DNA from: Thermoclostridium stercorarium subsp. stercorarium DSM 8532
Lineage (GTDB): Bacteria > Bacillota > Clostridia > DSM-8532
Length of the DNA stretch: 64,000 nt
NCBI RefSeq assembly: GCF_000331995.1
Contig: NC_020134.1
Coordinates: forward strand, 1,711,465-1,775,464
Reading direction: 5' to 3'
In this document: piece after piece, positions 56,299 through 64,000 of the stretch
How positions within the stretch are numbered: the stretch's first letter is position 1
Layout of the letters: the number at the start of each line of letters is the position of its first letter
Notes under the pieces: generated by a model
Databases searched by the model: none
Seen by the model: only the letters and a program-made list of their open reading frames with translations
What the model was told of the DNA's origin: nothing
Translations under genes and position numbers: made by a program

Positions 56299-57369
56299 TC
56301 AAAGTTCATAAACCAAATCACATTTCTGTGGTATTTTAAGTTCACAGAAATATCTGTTCTCCAAAGGTATCCATTCGTTAATAAAGCGCTCAAACATTTC
56401 AGGTCCGTTTCTTTCAAAAATCCGCGCTTTTTGCTTCTCCTCATCAATATGCAGGAATATTTTCAAGTCATATTCGTCTATTAAATATGGATGCAGGCTG
56501 TAACTGCCTTCAACTATATTCAGCCTTTTTCGGAAAACCCTGACCGGTGCTTCAAATTCACATGTTGAACAGTTGTATCTGCGGTATGAAAACACCTCTT
56601 TTTTTCTGATATTGTCCAAAATCTCATGCCTGAAACGGACATAATCAACGTTTCCCCCGGGCTCCTTAAGCCGTTCTTCGGTTCTGAGCTCCGGCGTAAG
56701 AAAAAAATCATCCATATGGAATATATTGCAGTCATATATCCCGCCAAGCAACTCTGCCAGAAAGCTTTTCCCGGCACCGCTGTTTCCGTCTATTGCAACG
56801 ATTACAATTTCCTTTTCTTTTAGCAAAAGGTCGATTTTTAAAAACACATCAAAAAAAGTTCCGTATTCCGCCCGTATTACCCGATAGTGAGGATTATATG
56901 CCTTTCTGTATTCCTCACTGTGGCTTACAGGAGGATACCCCTTTTCCTTAAGAGCTTCAACAAATACCTCCACTTCATCCTTTTTAAAAGGTAACAATCC
57001 GTCTTCACAACATTTCTTCATTATATTCACTTTTCTTTCAAAACTTTCAGCGTTTCCCCGAATTGAATTGGATGTGTTCATAAAAAAACGGTTTATTGTA
57101 GCAATACTTATTTTAAATTCGGATATTCTGTGCAGATACAGACGCACAAGACCGTTCCCTATGTCTTCAAAAAGGGGGCTTTCACTGCCCAACCGGCTGC
57201 TGATAATTTCGTCTATTTCAGCCTGTAAACGCTTTCGGCATTCCGGTTCGCTGTCAATGAAATGCCCCCCGGCAAATTCATTCTGATATATAAGCTTAAC
57301 CATGTCCTGTATCTGCATTTTCGGATATGTATTATAATGTCTCAGCAAAATTTCCTTTATATCACTCAT
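56299..57369 (-). CDS. Uridine kinase-like P-loop kinase with N-terminal extension
   Basis: A 356-residue protein. The C-terminal half is a uridine kinase/phosphoribulokinase-type P-loop kinase: Walker A GNSGAGKS (195-202), HMDDFFLTPELRT, and NIVEGSYSLHPYLIDEYDLKIFLHID split. The first 180 residues are an unrecognised helical domain. It overlaps the end of the ECF S component gene by eight bases, which suggests that it phosphorylates the substrate brought in by that transporter, trapping it (inference). GGGG lies 14 bases before the ATG, so translation probably depends on coupling. Confidence 0.85.
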   Translation of the reverse strand: MSDIKEILLRHYNTYPKMQIQDMVKLIYQNEFAGGHFIDSEPECRKRLQAEIDEIISSRLGSESPLFEDIGNGLVRLYLHRISEFKISIATINRFFMNTSNSIRGNAESFERKVNIMKKCCEDGLLPFKKDEVEVFVEALKEKGYPPVSHSEEYRKAYNPHYRVIRAEYGTFFDVFLKIDLLLKEKEIVIVAIDGNSGAGKSFLAELLGGIYDCNIFHMDDFFLTPELRTEERLKEPGGNVDYVRFRHEILDNIRKKEVFSYRRYNCSTCEFEAPVRVFRKRLNIVEGSYSLHPYLIDEYDLKIFLHIDEEKQKARIFERNGPEMFERFINEWIPLENRYFCELKIPQKCDLVYEL

Positions 57370-57894
57370 TGTATATCAGGTTTCCCCTTTTTAATGCAAT
57401 AACAACGGCAGGTATTAATACTATTTGCAGAATAATCCCCGGTATGGCGTTGCCAACAGCCCCTGCAAAAAACACCTGCCAAGTAAACGGAGAATTGCTG
57501 AATCCTAAACCATACAGTGCCAGGCTCACAATTCCCCATACAATTCTCCCACAAATCATGGAAATAATCAATGTAACATAAATAAATATATTTTTCTTTT
57601 CAAAAACCTTATACAAAATTCCGGTTACAAAACCGTATGCGGCAAGTTCAAAAGCCATTGCCACAGCAGAAAGCATCGGCGGCATGCCAAACAAAATGCT
57701 TCTTAGCAACGGCGTAATAAAACCCACAGCCCATAAGGCCAGCCCAATACATACCCGCAGAGCAAAACAGGAATATGCATAGGCAAAAGCATTCTTCCGA
57801 TTTCAGGTATATGTCCTGTGACAGAGGGCAACACAATTCCAAGTGCGATAAAAAACCCTGCCAGCACGACGTTTGTTGGTGAATTTCGTCTCAT
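57362..57894 (-). pseudogene. ECF transporter S component, frameshifted
   Basis: Two frames together give one vitamin-binding S component of about 176 residues: MRRNSPTNVVLAGFFIALGI through MHIPVLLCGYVLGWPYGL in the first, then GFITPLLRSILFGMPPMLSA to the end in the second. They join near 57725; restoring one G (CTGTGGG to CTGGTGGG) would give YGLVGFITPLL in one frame. GGAGGAG precedes the ATG at 57894. The family loads vitamins such as pyridoxine, pantothenate or thiamine precursors onto a shared ECF module, not encoded here. Either a recent mutation or a sequencing error. Confidence 0.8.
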
Positions 57895-57944
57895 CTGTCA
57901 TCTCCTCCGTACATTTTTGTTTTTAATATGAAATAAAATAAAAA

Positions 57945-58056
57945 ACCACGAAAATATTCGCTTTCTTCTGAAAGCAAATACCTTCGTGGTATTTTCATTC
58001 TTTCGTAGCGGCCCGGGTAACTTTTTAAAACGACTGTTCCGCTTCTGCGGAATTTT
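57945..58056 (-). promoter_or_regulatory. Structured leader and terminator before the ECF S component
   Basis: On the minus strand: a perfect hairpin TTCCGC-AGAA-GCGGAA (58053-58038), a linker with TTACCCGGGCCGCTACGAAAG, then a terminator whose base is ACCACGAA/TTCGTGGT and inner stem GCTTTC/GAAAGC (57990-57945), followed by TTTTTTATTTTATTT. The start codon is 51 bases further on. This is a riboswitch-like attenuator upstream of a vitamin transporter; I cannot assign its class. Confidence 0.55.
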
Positions 58057-58062
58057 TTATAG

Positions 58063-58092
58063 ATTATAACACATCACCGGGCATATTATCAA
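58063..58092 (-). promoter_or_regulatory. Predicted sigma-A promoter of the ECF/kinase operon
   Basis: Minus strand TTGATA (58092-58087), 18-base spacer, TATAAT (58068-58063). Transcription would begin just before the first leader hairpin. Confidence 0.65.
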
Positions 58093-58241
58093 CAATCATC
58101 CGCTGACCAATCAGCAACGCAATTTTAATCATTTTTAAAATAACAGCCAGCAAATAAACAGTGGTTTTTATTTTTACCTGAAGCTGACTCAAAGAATTTA
58201 GTTTTTATGGAACCATAGCCCTTGTACTCCGTCGCGATCAA

Positions 58242-58361
58242 TCAGGGTATTGCAAATTGATAAAACTCTTTGCTGAAACGCTCTGCCTCAATTACATCAA
58301 ATTTCTCCCGGGCTTTATCCCCAGAATTTAAAAATCTGTTGACATTGGCAGAAATTTCGCT
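58242..58361 (-). other. Protein-like open stretch after the GDPD stop codon
   Basis: The GDPD frame continues open for 39 codons after its TGA, reading NRFLNSGDKAREKFDVIEAE and RFSKEFYQFAIP before TGA at 58244-58242. No start codon or ribosome site. It may be a remnant of a deleted gene or a chance frame. The rest of the gap to 58092 shows nothing. Confidence 0.25.
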
Positions 58362-59165
58362 TCAGGCGTCTATTTCTTCGAAAATCACCGAACCGTAAAC
58401 CCCGGAAGCTTCAGTTATATCTTTTTTACCTTTCACCGTCCAAGGTATACACAGCGGTTTAAACACACACCGGCATAAAAAGTATCCAAAGGAATCATCC
58501 CTGTACCGATATGCAATGAAATCGGGTCGTGAAAAAACGTTTACAAAAAGGTTTCTCATCATAAACGCCTTAATTGGCGAAAGATCGCTGTTTTCAGTTG
58601 TAAAACGCATGGAAAGCTGCCCGCGGATAACTTCAGGCCTGTTTTTTCTGAACCACCTGACCACAAAGGGATCAAAGGATTCTATGCAGATAAATCCATT
58701 ATACTTTTTTATTATGTCGCTTACTGCAACGCACAGTTCCTCTATTGGCCCCTTATTATCGGATTTTATTTCACATATCACCGGAACGCCGTTCAAAACT
58801 TCAAGCGCCTCGGTAAGCAACGGTATTTTTTCATCCGAGCCTGCTATATTACAGCTTTGCAGTGCATCATATGTAAGCTCGCCAACCTTTATATCCCTTC
58901 CACACAGTAGTTTTAATGAATCATCATGAAACACAACAACCTTTTTGTCAAGAGTGAAACGTACATCCAGTTCTACGCCAAAATTTCTTTCACTTGCCAT
59001 TCTGAAAGCCTTCAGCGTATTTTCAGGAATGCCTTTCCCATGGAGCCCTCTGTGGGCAAAAAGTCGTACAGGCAATGCTTCAATCCTTTTTTGGTTGGGT
59101 TTTATCAGATACAAAACAATCAAAAACATAATAGTTAAAATACCTATAATGCATCCGATTATCAT
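58362..59165 (-). CDS. Glycerophosphodiester phosphodiesterase
   Basis: A 267-residue GDPD. One N-terminal membrane helix (IIGCIIGILTIMFLIVLYLI) anchors a TIM-barrel domain with the catalytic AHRGLHGKGIPENTLKAF, ELDVRF and VVFHDD motifs; it hydrolyses glycerophosphodiesters to glycerol phosphate and an alcohol. ATG 59165 is preferred (AGGTG eight bases before); GTG 59177 would overlap the MFS gene. Last gene of the operon with AraM, which interconverts dihydroxyacetone phosphate and glycerol 1-phosphate. Confidence 0.92.
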   Translation of the reverse strand: MIIGCIIGILTIMFLIVLYLIKPNQKRIEALPVRLFAHRGLHGKGIPENTLKAFRMASERNFGVELDVRFTLDKKVVVFHDDSLKLLCGRDIKVGELTYDALQSCNIAGSDEKIPLLTEALEVLNGVPVICEIKSDNKGPIEELCVAVSDIIKKYNGFICIESFDPFVVRWFRKNRPEVIRGQLSMRFTTENSDLSPIKAFMMRNLFVNVFSRPDFIAYRYRDDSFGYFLCRCVFKPLCIPWTVKGKKDITEASGVYGSVIFEEIDA

Positions 59166-59169
59166 ACTG

Positions 59170-60450
59170 TTAATCACCTATATCCAACATTTCAAGTTTT
59201 TCCTCGGGCGGCAAGGGTTTAGAGTCGCCATGGCGGACAGTCAGCATTGTGCAGAACGCCATAATCATAAATACCGCAGCATATGGAAAAAGGGTTCTGT
59301 ATCCCACGTGTTCCAGCAAAGCCCCTGAAAGAACCGGCGTAAGGATTTGCGCCGACATTGAAAAAGTATAATAATACCCGGTGTATTTTCCCACGTCAGA
59401 CCCTTTTGCCATCTCCACAACCATTGGATAGGAGTTGACATTGATCGCCGCCCAGCCTGAGCCAACCAGAGCCAGAAATACCGTTATAAGCGGATGATAT
59501 GATGTAAAAAACGACGCCGCGGCAAAAGAAACAAACATCATTGTTATGCCTATAAGAATTGTCTTTTTGCGCCCTATTTTTGAAGCTATTAAACCCACAG
59601 GGATATACGATACAACCGCAGCAGCGGTGGCCACAAGCAGGCTTGACGCGAAACCTCCACCTTTAATCCCCAAGACCGTCTGGGCATATTTGGAAAATGC
59701 CGTTGTAACGGCATTATATGCCATAAACCAGAAAAATATGGATAACAGTATAAAAATAAGGCTTCGCCTGACATCCTTAGGTAAAGCGTTGCCCGTTACC
59801 GAAGCCGTTTCTTCAACATTTGCTCCGTGACCGTTTGTTTCCTGCATCTCGGCAACCAGTTTGTTCTCATTTATAATCAGAAAGAGGACAACTACAGAAA
59901 CAATCATTAACCCTGAAACTATTAAAAACAGCGGGGAATAATCTGGCTTGGCGACGTCCGGAACCAATAACGAGATAATAACCAATGTAAATGCCCCACC
60001 CAGCGCTCCCATCAGATTGATTATTGCGTTTGCCTTGGAACGAAGGGGTTTAGGGGTTACGTCAGGCATTAACGCAACAGCCGGGGAACGATAGGTACTC
60101 ATGGCCAAAAGAGTTATTAAAAGCGCAACAACAAATAATACAAAATTCAATGTATTGTCTCCATACGGAAGAAAATTCATGGCTGCAACAGCTAATGCCG
60201 TACCTCCGATAATATAAGGCATTCTTTTTCCTATTTTTGTTGAAGTCCTGTCGGATAAAGCTCCAAAAAACGGAAGCATAAAAAGCGCAAGGATGTTATC
60301 CATCGCCATGATACCTCCGGCAACCGTGTCGCCGATATCAAACGTATTTTTCAAAATCAGCGGAACTATGCTGTCGTAGAGCTGCCAGAAAGCACAGATG
60401 GAAAAGAATGCAAGACCTATGATTACCGTACGCGTGTAATTAAGTTTCAC
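59170..60450 (-). CDS. MFS (GPH/SLC45-like) transporter
   Basis: A 426-residue protein with twelve predicted helices. FGALSDRTSTKIGKRMPYIIGG is the loop 2-3 motif of glycoside-pentoside-hexuronide and SLC45-like carriers, and VGLIASKIGRKKTILIG is its repeat in the second half. A sugar or sugar-phosphate substrate is likely but unknown. Start is GTG 60450 with GGGGGG seven bases before; the frame is open 33 bases upstream. Lies between araM and GDPD genes. Confidence 0.9.
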   Translation of the reverse strand: MKLNYTRTVIIGLAFFSICAFWQLYDSIVPLILKNTFDIGDTVAGGIMAMDNILALFMLPFFGALSDRTSTKIGKRMPYIIGGTALAVAAMNFLPYGDNTLNFVLFVVALLITLLAMSTYRSPAVALMPDVTPKPLRSKANAIINLMGALGGAFTLVIISLLVPDVAKPDYSPLFLIVSGLMIVSVVVLFLIINENKLVAEMQETNGHGANVEETASVTGNALPKDVRRSLIFILLSIFFWFMAYNAVTTAFSKYAQTVLGIKGGGFASSLLVATAAAVVSYIPVGLIASKIGRKKTILIGITMMFVSFAAASFFTSYHPLITVFLALVGSGWAAINVNSYPMVVEMAKGSDVGKYTGYYYTFSMSAQILTPVLSGALLEHVGYRTLFPYAAVFMIMAFCTMLTVRHGDSKPLPPEEKLEMLDIGD

Positions 60451-60510
60451 AAAAAAACCCCCCTTCTCATTCAAACATATCATTTAAAACAGGGGGGTGT
60501 CAATTTAAAT

Positions 60511-61863
60511 TTACCATACGCTTCTACACACATGTTTTGCTTCATCGAGAAGCCCCAGATCCCATAGCAGCCTGCTGCCTATATACTTATCGCGGATATC
60601 CTTTGTAGCAAGGAAGGCTCCCTGCACCTCGCCGTCCGAAAAGCCCAGCTCTTTCGGCATTGTCGGCATGCCAAGTTTTTTCATATATTTTTCCACCTGC
60701 TCGGCCGGAGGCAATTCTTCAGAAATGATCTTCACAATTTCATCCCAGTTGTTTACAATAATATCCAGTCTCTTCGCATGTGACTCCGGATTGTATTTCC
60801 TTTCTTTTCTTTCAAGTTCAATCAATCCCTCGGCGCTCCTGCCAAGAAAACCGGCAAGAAATCTGTTCCACTCTTTCAGTGAAAATGAATTTACAAAATC
60901 ACAAGCCTTTTTCCTGTCGGGGACAAGCCGGGCAATAAATTCATATACCCTGAGGCACAGAACTGTAGCAACACCGCACTGTATCCCGTGAAGGGCTGAG
61001 GGTGTATTAAATTCAATTGCCCTCATGTCCCAGAGGTGTGAAAAATAATGCTCCATTCCTGAGGCAGGCCGCGAAAGCCCTGCAAAACTCATCGCAATAC
61101 CTGATATTATAAGTCCCTCAATAACGGGTTTTATATCATCAGGTTCGGTAAACTCCAGGCTTTCAATTTGCATACAATTCTTCAGGGCATTCCGCACCAT
61201 CGATGCAATTTCTTCGCAGTAGTATTCCCCGGTTATCAGGTGCGACAGACGCCATTCGCATATACTGATATATTTTGCGAGCATATCCCCTATTCCCGCC
61301 TGCAAAAGTATCTTCGGCGCGTTACATAAAACTTCTGTATCGGCCACAATCACACAGGGGCAAACAGTGCCCAGACTGACCTTTATTCCGTCCCTGATCA
61401 TTGACGATGTGGCAGATGCATATCCGTCCATCGACGGAGCCGTCGCCACAATCATGTACGGTTTGCCCGTAATGCATGCAACCATTTTACCGATGTCGTT
61501 GATTGTACCCGAGCCTATTCCGACAATAAAATCACATTTACCGTCATAATGCATTATTGCTTTTCCGACAGCCAACTCGTCCGGTTCAATGCGTTCAGAA
61601 TCAAATACATACAAAGAATACGGAAGATTGTAACGTTCGATATTTTTGCATACTGTTTCCCCTGCCGCCGCATATGTATTTCTGTCAGCTATGACATAAA
61701 CATTTGAACCGCCGTGCTTTTTTATAATATCGGGTATTTTCGCCAAAGCCCCCCGCTCTATAATAATCTCCTTTATTTGGTTTTTGTGCATTTTTCCGCA
61801 ACGGCATTTAATTTCGGCCCCAGAAATACCGTCCACGGAGAGGTTTTCCATAATTTCAGTCAT
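60511..61863 (-). CDS. araM: sn-Glycerol-1-phosphate dehydrogenase (AraM family)
   Basis: A 450-residue iron-dependent-alcohol-dehydrogenase-fold enzyme. GIGSGTINDIGK binds NAD(P); PSMDGYASATS is the AraM/EgsA hallmark; HGIQCGVATVL supplies metal-site His. AraM makes sn-glycerol 1-phosphate, the glycerol enantiomer of archaeal lipids, used in Bacillus for heptaprenylglyceryl phosphate. An N-terminal CRCGKMH motif and a long C-terminal part make it larger than B. subtilis AraM. ATG 61863 has GAGG nine bases before. It is not in the ara operon here but 20 bases after a PutP-type symporter. Confidence 0.92.
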   Translation of the reverse strand: MTEIMENLSVDGISGAEIKCRCGKMHKNQIKEIIIERGALAKIPDIIKKHGGSNVYVIADRNTYAAAGETVCKNIERYNLPYSLYVFDSERIEPDELAVGKAIMHYDGKCDFIVGIGSGTINDIGKMVACITGKPYMIVATAPSMDGYASATSSMIRDGIKVSLGTVCPCVIVADTEVLCNAPKILLQAGIGDMLAKYISICEWRLSHLITGEYYCEEIASMVRNALKNCMQIESLEFTEPDDIKPVIEGLIISGIAMSFAGLSRPASGMEHYFSHLWDMRAIEFNTPSALHGIQCGVATVLCLRVYEFIARLVPDRKKACDFVNSFSLKEWNRFLAGFLGRSAEGLIELERKERKYNPESHAKRLDIIVNNWDEIVKIISEELPPAEQVEKYMKKLGMPTMPKELGFSDGEVQGAFLATKDIRDKYIGSRLLWDLGLLDEAKHVCRSVW

Positions 61864-61883
61864 ATACAAATTCCTCTTTTTCT

Positions 61884-63455
61884 TTATTGTGCCTCCGCTT
61901 TATACATCCTGGCACGCTCAAATTCTTCCAGAATTTCCTCCAATGGTTTTTCGGATATTAATGAAACAACCACTATAACTATACATGAAATTATAAACGC
62001 AGGCAACAGCTCATAGATGTCAAAAGCTCCGCCAAGAGGCCTGATGAGAAGTTTCCATATAAACACCGTCGAACCGCCCGCAACCATACCAGCTATCGCA
62101 CCGCTTCTTGTCGTCCTTTTCCAGAAAAGCGAGAACAGCATAACAGGTCCGAATGTTGCACCGAAGCCCGCCCATGCAAAGGCGACAACATTGAATATCA
62201 CGCTGTCTTCGTCAAGAGCAATGAGCATTCCGGCTACTGCTATTAACAAGAGCACTATTCTTGAAACAATCATAACTTCCCGGTCGGATGCTTTTTTTCT
62301 GACAATACCCTGGTATATGTTTTTCGATACCGCAGAAGTAGCTATTAAAAGGTACGAATCCGACGAACTTATTGTTGCTGCAAGAATTCCAGACATAACA
62401 ATTCCGGCAGCCAATGGCGGCAACAGATTCGAACTCATAAGCACAAATATGTTTTCCGCATCGCTTTGGGTGAGAAAAATGTTCGGATATAAAATCCTTC
62501 CCACAAGTCCTATTGAAACCGCCGAAACAAGTGAAATAACACACCATGTGGTACCTATCACTCTTGACTTGTAAAGTTCATCCGGGTCGCGTATTGCCAT
62601 AAATCTTAACAATACATGGGGCATTCCGAAATACCCCAGCCCCCATGACAATGTGGATATGACGGATAAGAAACCATATGAGCCTGCTTCCCCGAAAAGA
62701 GGCTGTCCTGTCTCCGACAGCTTTTGCACACCGTTTTCCACCAAAGGTCTGGCTATGCCAAAGAACTCAAGAAAGCCGGGAATATTGCGAATATTGCTTA
62801 TTATATTCGATACTCCTCCTGCCGTAACAGTACCGATACCAAGGACTGTAACAAGGGCAAAAATCATTACCACTGCCTGCATAAAATCCGAAGCGCTTTC
62901 GGCAAGAAATCCGCCGATTATTACATAAGAAAGCACAAAAAGCGCTCCGATGACCATCATAAACTGATAACTTAACCCAAAAATCGTACTGAACAGCTTT
63001 CCGACGGTAACAAAACAGCTTGCTGCATAAACAGTGAAAAAAATCAGAATAAAAAGAGCCGAAACAGTCATTATTACCTTTTTCTTTTCCTTAAATCTGT
63101 TGCTTAAAAAGTCGGGTATTGTTATAGCGTCGCCGGAAATGGCGGAATAACTGCGAAGTCGTTTTGCCACCACCAGCCAGTTTATATATGTACCCAAAGC
63201 AAGTCCAATCGCAGTCCATATTGCATCGCTCAGCCCAACCCAGTAAGCAACGCCGGGAAGTCCCATTAAAAGCCAACCGCTCATGTCAGAAGCTTCCGCA
63301 CTCAGTGCAGTCATCCAAGGTCCTATGGTCCTTCCTCCCAGAAAAAAATGTTTACTGCTTTCATTTGCACGCCTGGCATAATATAACCCTATAAGTATAA
63401 CGAGGATCATATATGCAGACATTGCAATGAGCATTTGAAACCTGTCTCCGGTCAT
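61884..63455 (-). CDS. putP: Sodium/proline symporter family transporter (PutP-like)
   Basis: A 523-residue sodium:solute symporter with about thirteen helices. FFLGGRTIGPWMTALSAEASDMSGWLLMGLPG (split) is the PutP sodium/substrate region, and the length and C-terminus fit PutP. Proline is the expected substrate, though the operon with araM, MFS and GDPD raises the chance of another solute. GAGGAGG precedes the ATG. First gene of a four-gene operon. Confidence 0.9.
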   Translation of the reverse strand: MTGDRFQMLIAMSAYMILVILIGLYYARRANESSKHFFLGGRTIGPWMTALSAEASDMSGWLLMGLPGVAYWVGLSDAIWTAIGLALGTYINWLVVAKRLRSYSAISGDAITIPDFLSNRFKEKKKVIMTVSALFILIFFTVYAASCFVTVGKLFSTIFGLSYQFMMVIGALFVLSYVIIGGFLAESASDFMQAVVMIFALVTVLGIGTVTAGGVSNIISNIRNIPGFLEFFGIARPLVENGVQKLSETGQPLFGEAGSYGFLSVISTLSWGLGYFGMPHVLLRFMAIRDPDELYKSRVIGTTWCVISLVSAVSIGLVGRILYPNIFLTQSDAENIFVLMSSNLLPPLAAGIVMSGILAATISSSDSYLLIATSAVSKNIYQGIVRKKASDREVMIVSRIVLLLIAVAGMLIALDEDSVIFNVVAFAWAGFGATFGPVMLFSLFWKRTTRSGAIAGMVAGGSTVFIWKLLIRPLGGAFDIYELLPAFIISCIVIVVVSLISEKPLEEILEEFERARMYKAEAQ

Positions 63456-63570
63456 GAACCTTTCCTCCTCATAAATAATACTGTATAATTATACTAATAG
63501 GTTAATATAATTTCAACAACTTCTGCCAATCGGCGGAACATAATGAATAATTATACACATGAATTAAAAA

Positions 63571-64000
63571 TCATATATATTTCGCAATAACAACCCTGAT
63601 ACGTCCTTTTCCTGTTTTTCCGCCGACCTGCTGCAAAACTGCCTTTCCCATTCCCCTGACGGTAATAAAATCACCCTCATTTACCTGTTTGTCGGTTTTA
63701 TTGCATTCAAGATAATTTAAAAAAACCCTGCCTGCCTTTATCGCTTCCGCAGCTTTTTCACGGCTGACCGAAAAGGCCGATGAAACTACGCTGTCAAGCC
63801 TGAGCGAAGCCACCGTATCGTTAATAATTTTAAATTTTGCCTCAGGTATGCGAATTTCACTAAGCGGTATAACCGATATTTCAAGTTTGGTTTTACCTGC
63901 CGAACTGAAATTGCTTTCAAGGTAAGGCACTACTTCCTTCATCACAATAATGTCGCTGCTATTACCATTAACCAGAATATCGCCTATAACTTCCCTCTTT
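63571..64000 (-). CDS. ylmH: YlmH-type S4-domain RNA-binding protein (5' end outside window)
   Basis: The frame is open to the right edge (REVIGDILVNGNSSDIIVMK), so this is the C-terminal half of a protein of about 260 residues. KTKLEISVIPLSEIRIPEAKF joins the middle domain to an S4 domain (LRLDSVVSSAFSVSREKAAEAIKAGRVFLNYLECNK split, about the last 85 residues). YlmH binds RNA and ribosomes and belongs to the division-linked ylm cluster in Gram-positives; divIVA, expected downstream, is not found. Confidence 0.9.
   Translation of the reverse strand, partial: KREVIGDILVNGNSSDIIVMKEVVPYLESNFSSAGKTKLEISVIPLSEIRIPEAKFKIINDTVASLRLDSVVSSAFSVSREKAAEAIKAGRVFLNYLECNKTDKQVNEGDFITVRGMGKAVLQQVGGKTGKGRIRVVIAKYI

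Noticed and set aside
57945-58056. TPP, THF or preQ1 riboswitch before the ECF transporter
   Set aside because: None of the core motifs I know for these classes is present; kept as unclassified.
60511-61863. Plain glycerol dehydrogenase
   Set aside because: PSMDGYAS and the AraM-type N- and C-terminal parts fit glycerol-1-phosphate dehydrogenase better.
1-64000. Insertion sequences, prophage, tRNA or rRNA genes, CRISPR-Cas
   Set aside because: I looked for transposase, integrase, Cas and structural RNA signatures on both strands and saw none; a tRNA scan was not possible.

Overview
The window looks like chromosomal DNA from a low-to-moderate GC Gram-positive anaerobe of the Clostridia, probably a plant-polysaccharide user. 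The evidence is strong GGAGG-type ribosome sites, frequent TTG/GTG starts, intrinsic terminators, SpoIID- and DacF-type proteins, an S-layer homology protein, a Bacillus/Clostridium-type arabinose regulon and YesM/YesN-type control of a sugar ABC importer. This assignment is inferred; no rRNA or species marker is present. I saw no tRNA, rRNA, CRISPR array, insertion sequence or prophage gene.

Layout. 1-4.3 kb (minus strand): a HlyD-like envelope protein cut by the edge, a PLP enzyme of the aluminium-resistance/methionine gamma-lyase family, a membrane TPR protein and quinolinate synthase. 4.5-10.0 kb (plus): a purine-salvage operon of xpt, a BMP-type lipoprotein, a double ABC ATPase and two permeases, with a leader hairpin/terminator and an internal terminator. 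10.0-16.7 kb: rluD-type and lspA genes, a broken small ORF, a SpoIID/SPOR protein, and a Gfo/Idh dehydrogenase plus TIM-barrel epimerase divergent from an AraC regulator. 17-24.5 kb: DacF carboxypeptidase, a lysine 2,3-aminomutase/ATP-grasp ligase pair, an NHEJ operon (Ku, ligase, and a polymerase interrupted by a stop codon) and a PlcC-like protein. 24.5-27.5 kb: small accessory genes and a MATE exporter. 27.7-32.7 kb: an SLH-domain protein translationally coupled to a 1193-residue secreted protein. 32.8-38.2 kb: the arabinose regulon (araR-araB-araD divergent from araA) with two matching AraR-like operators. 38.2-41.4 kb: RNase J and CCA-adding enzyme. 41.4-52.1 kb: a sugar ABC importer with a cytosolic jelly-roll/propeller protein, a divergent YesM/YesN two-component system, and a chemoreceptor fused to a sugar-binding domain. 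52.3-57.9 kb: a CNNM/CorC transporter behind a long structured leader, HEAT and MarR genes, a CDF metal exporter, a P-loop kinase and a frameshifted ECF transporter S component behind another structured leader. 58.4-63.5 kb: GDPD, an MFS exporter or importer, AraM-type glycerol-1-phosphate dehydrogenase and a PutP-type symporter in one operon; then the end of ylmH.

The items most worth a second look are the chemoreceptor-binding protein fusion, three structured leaders that I cannot assign to a known riboswitch class, the aminomutase/ATP-grasp pair, the composition-shifted SLH pair, and several genes broken by single-base changes (ligD polymerase, ECF S component, a small ORF at 11.6 kb).
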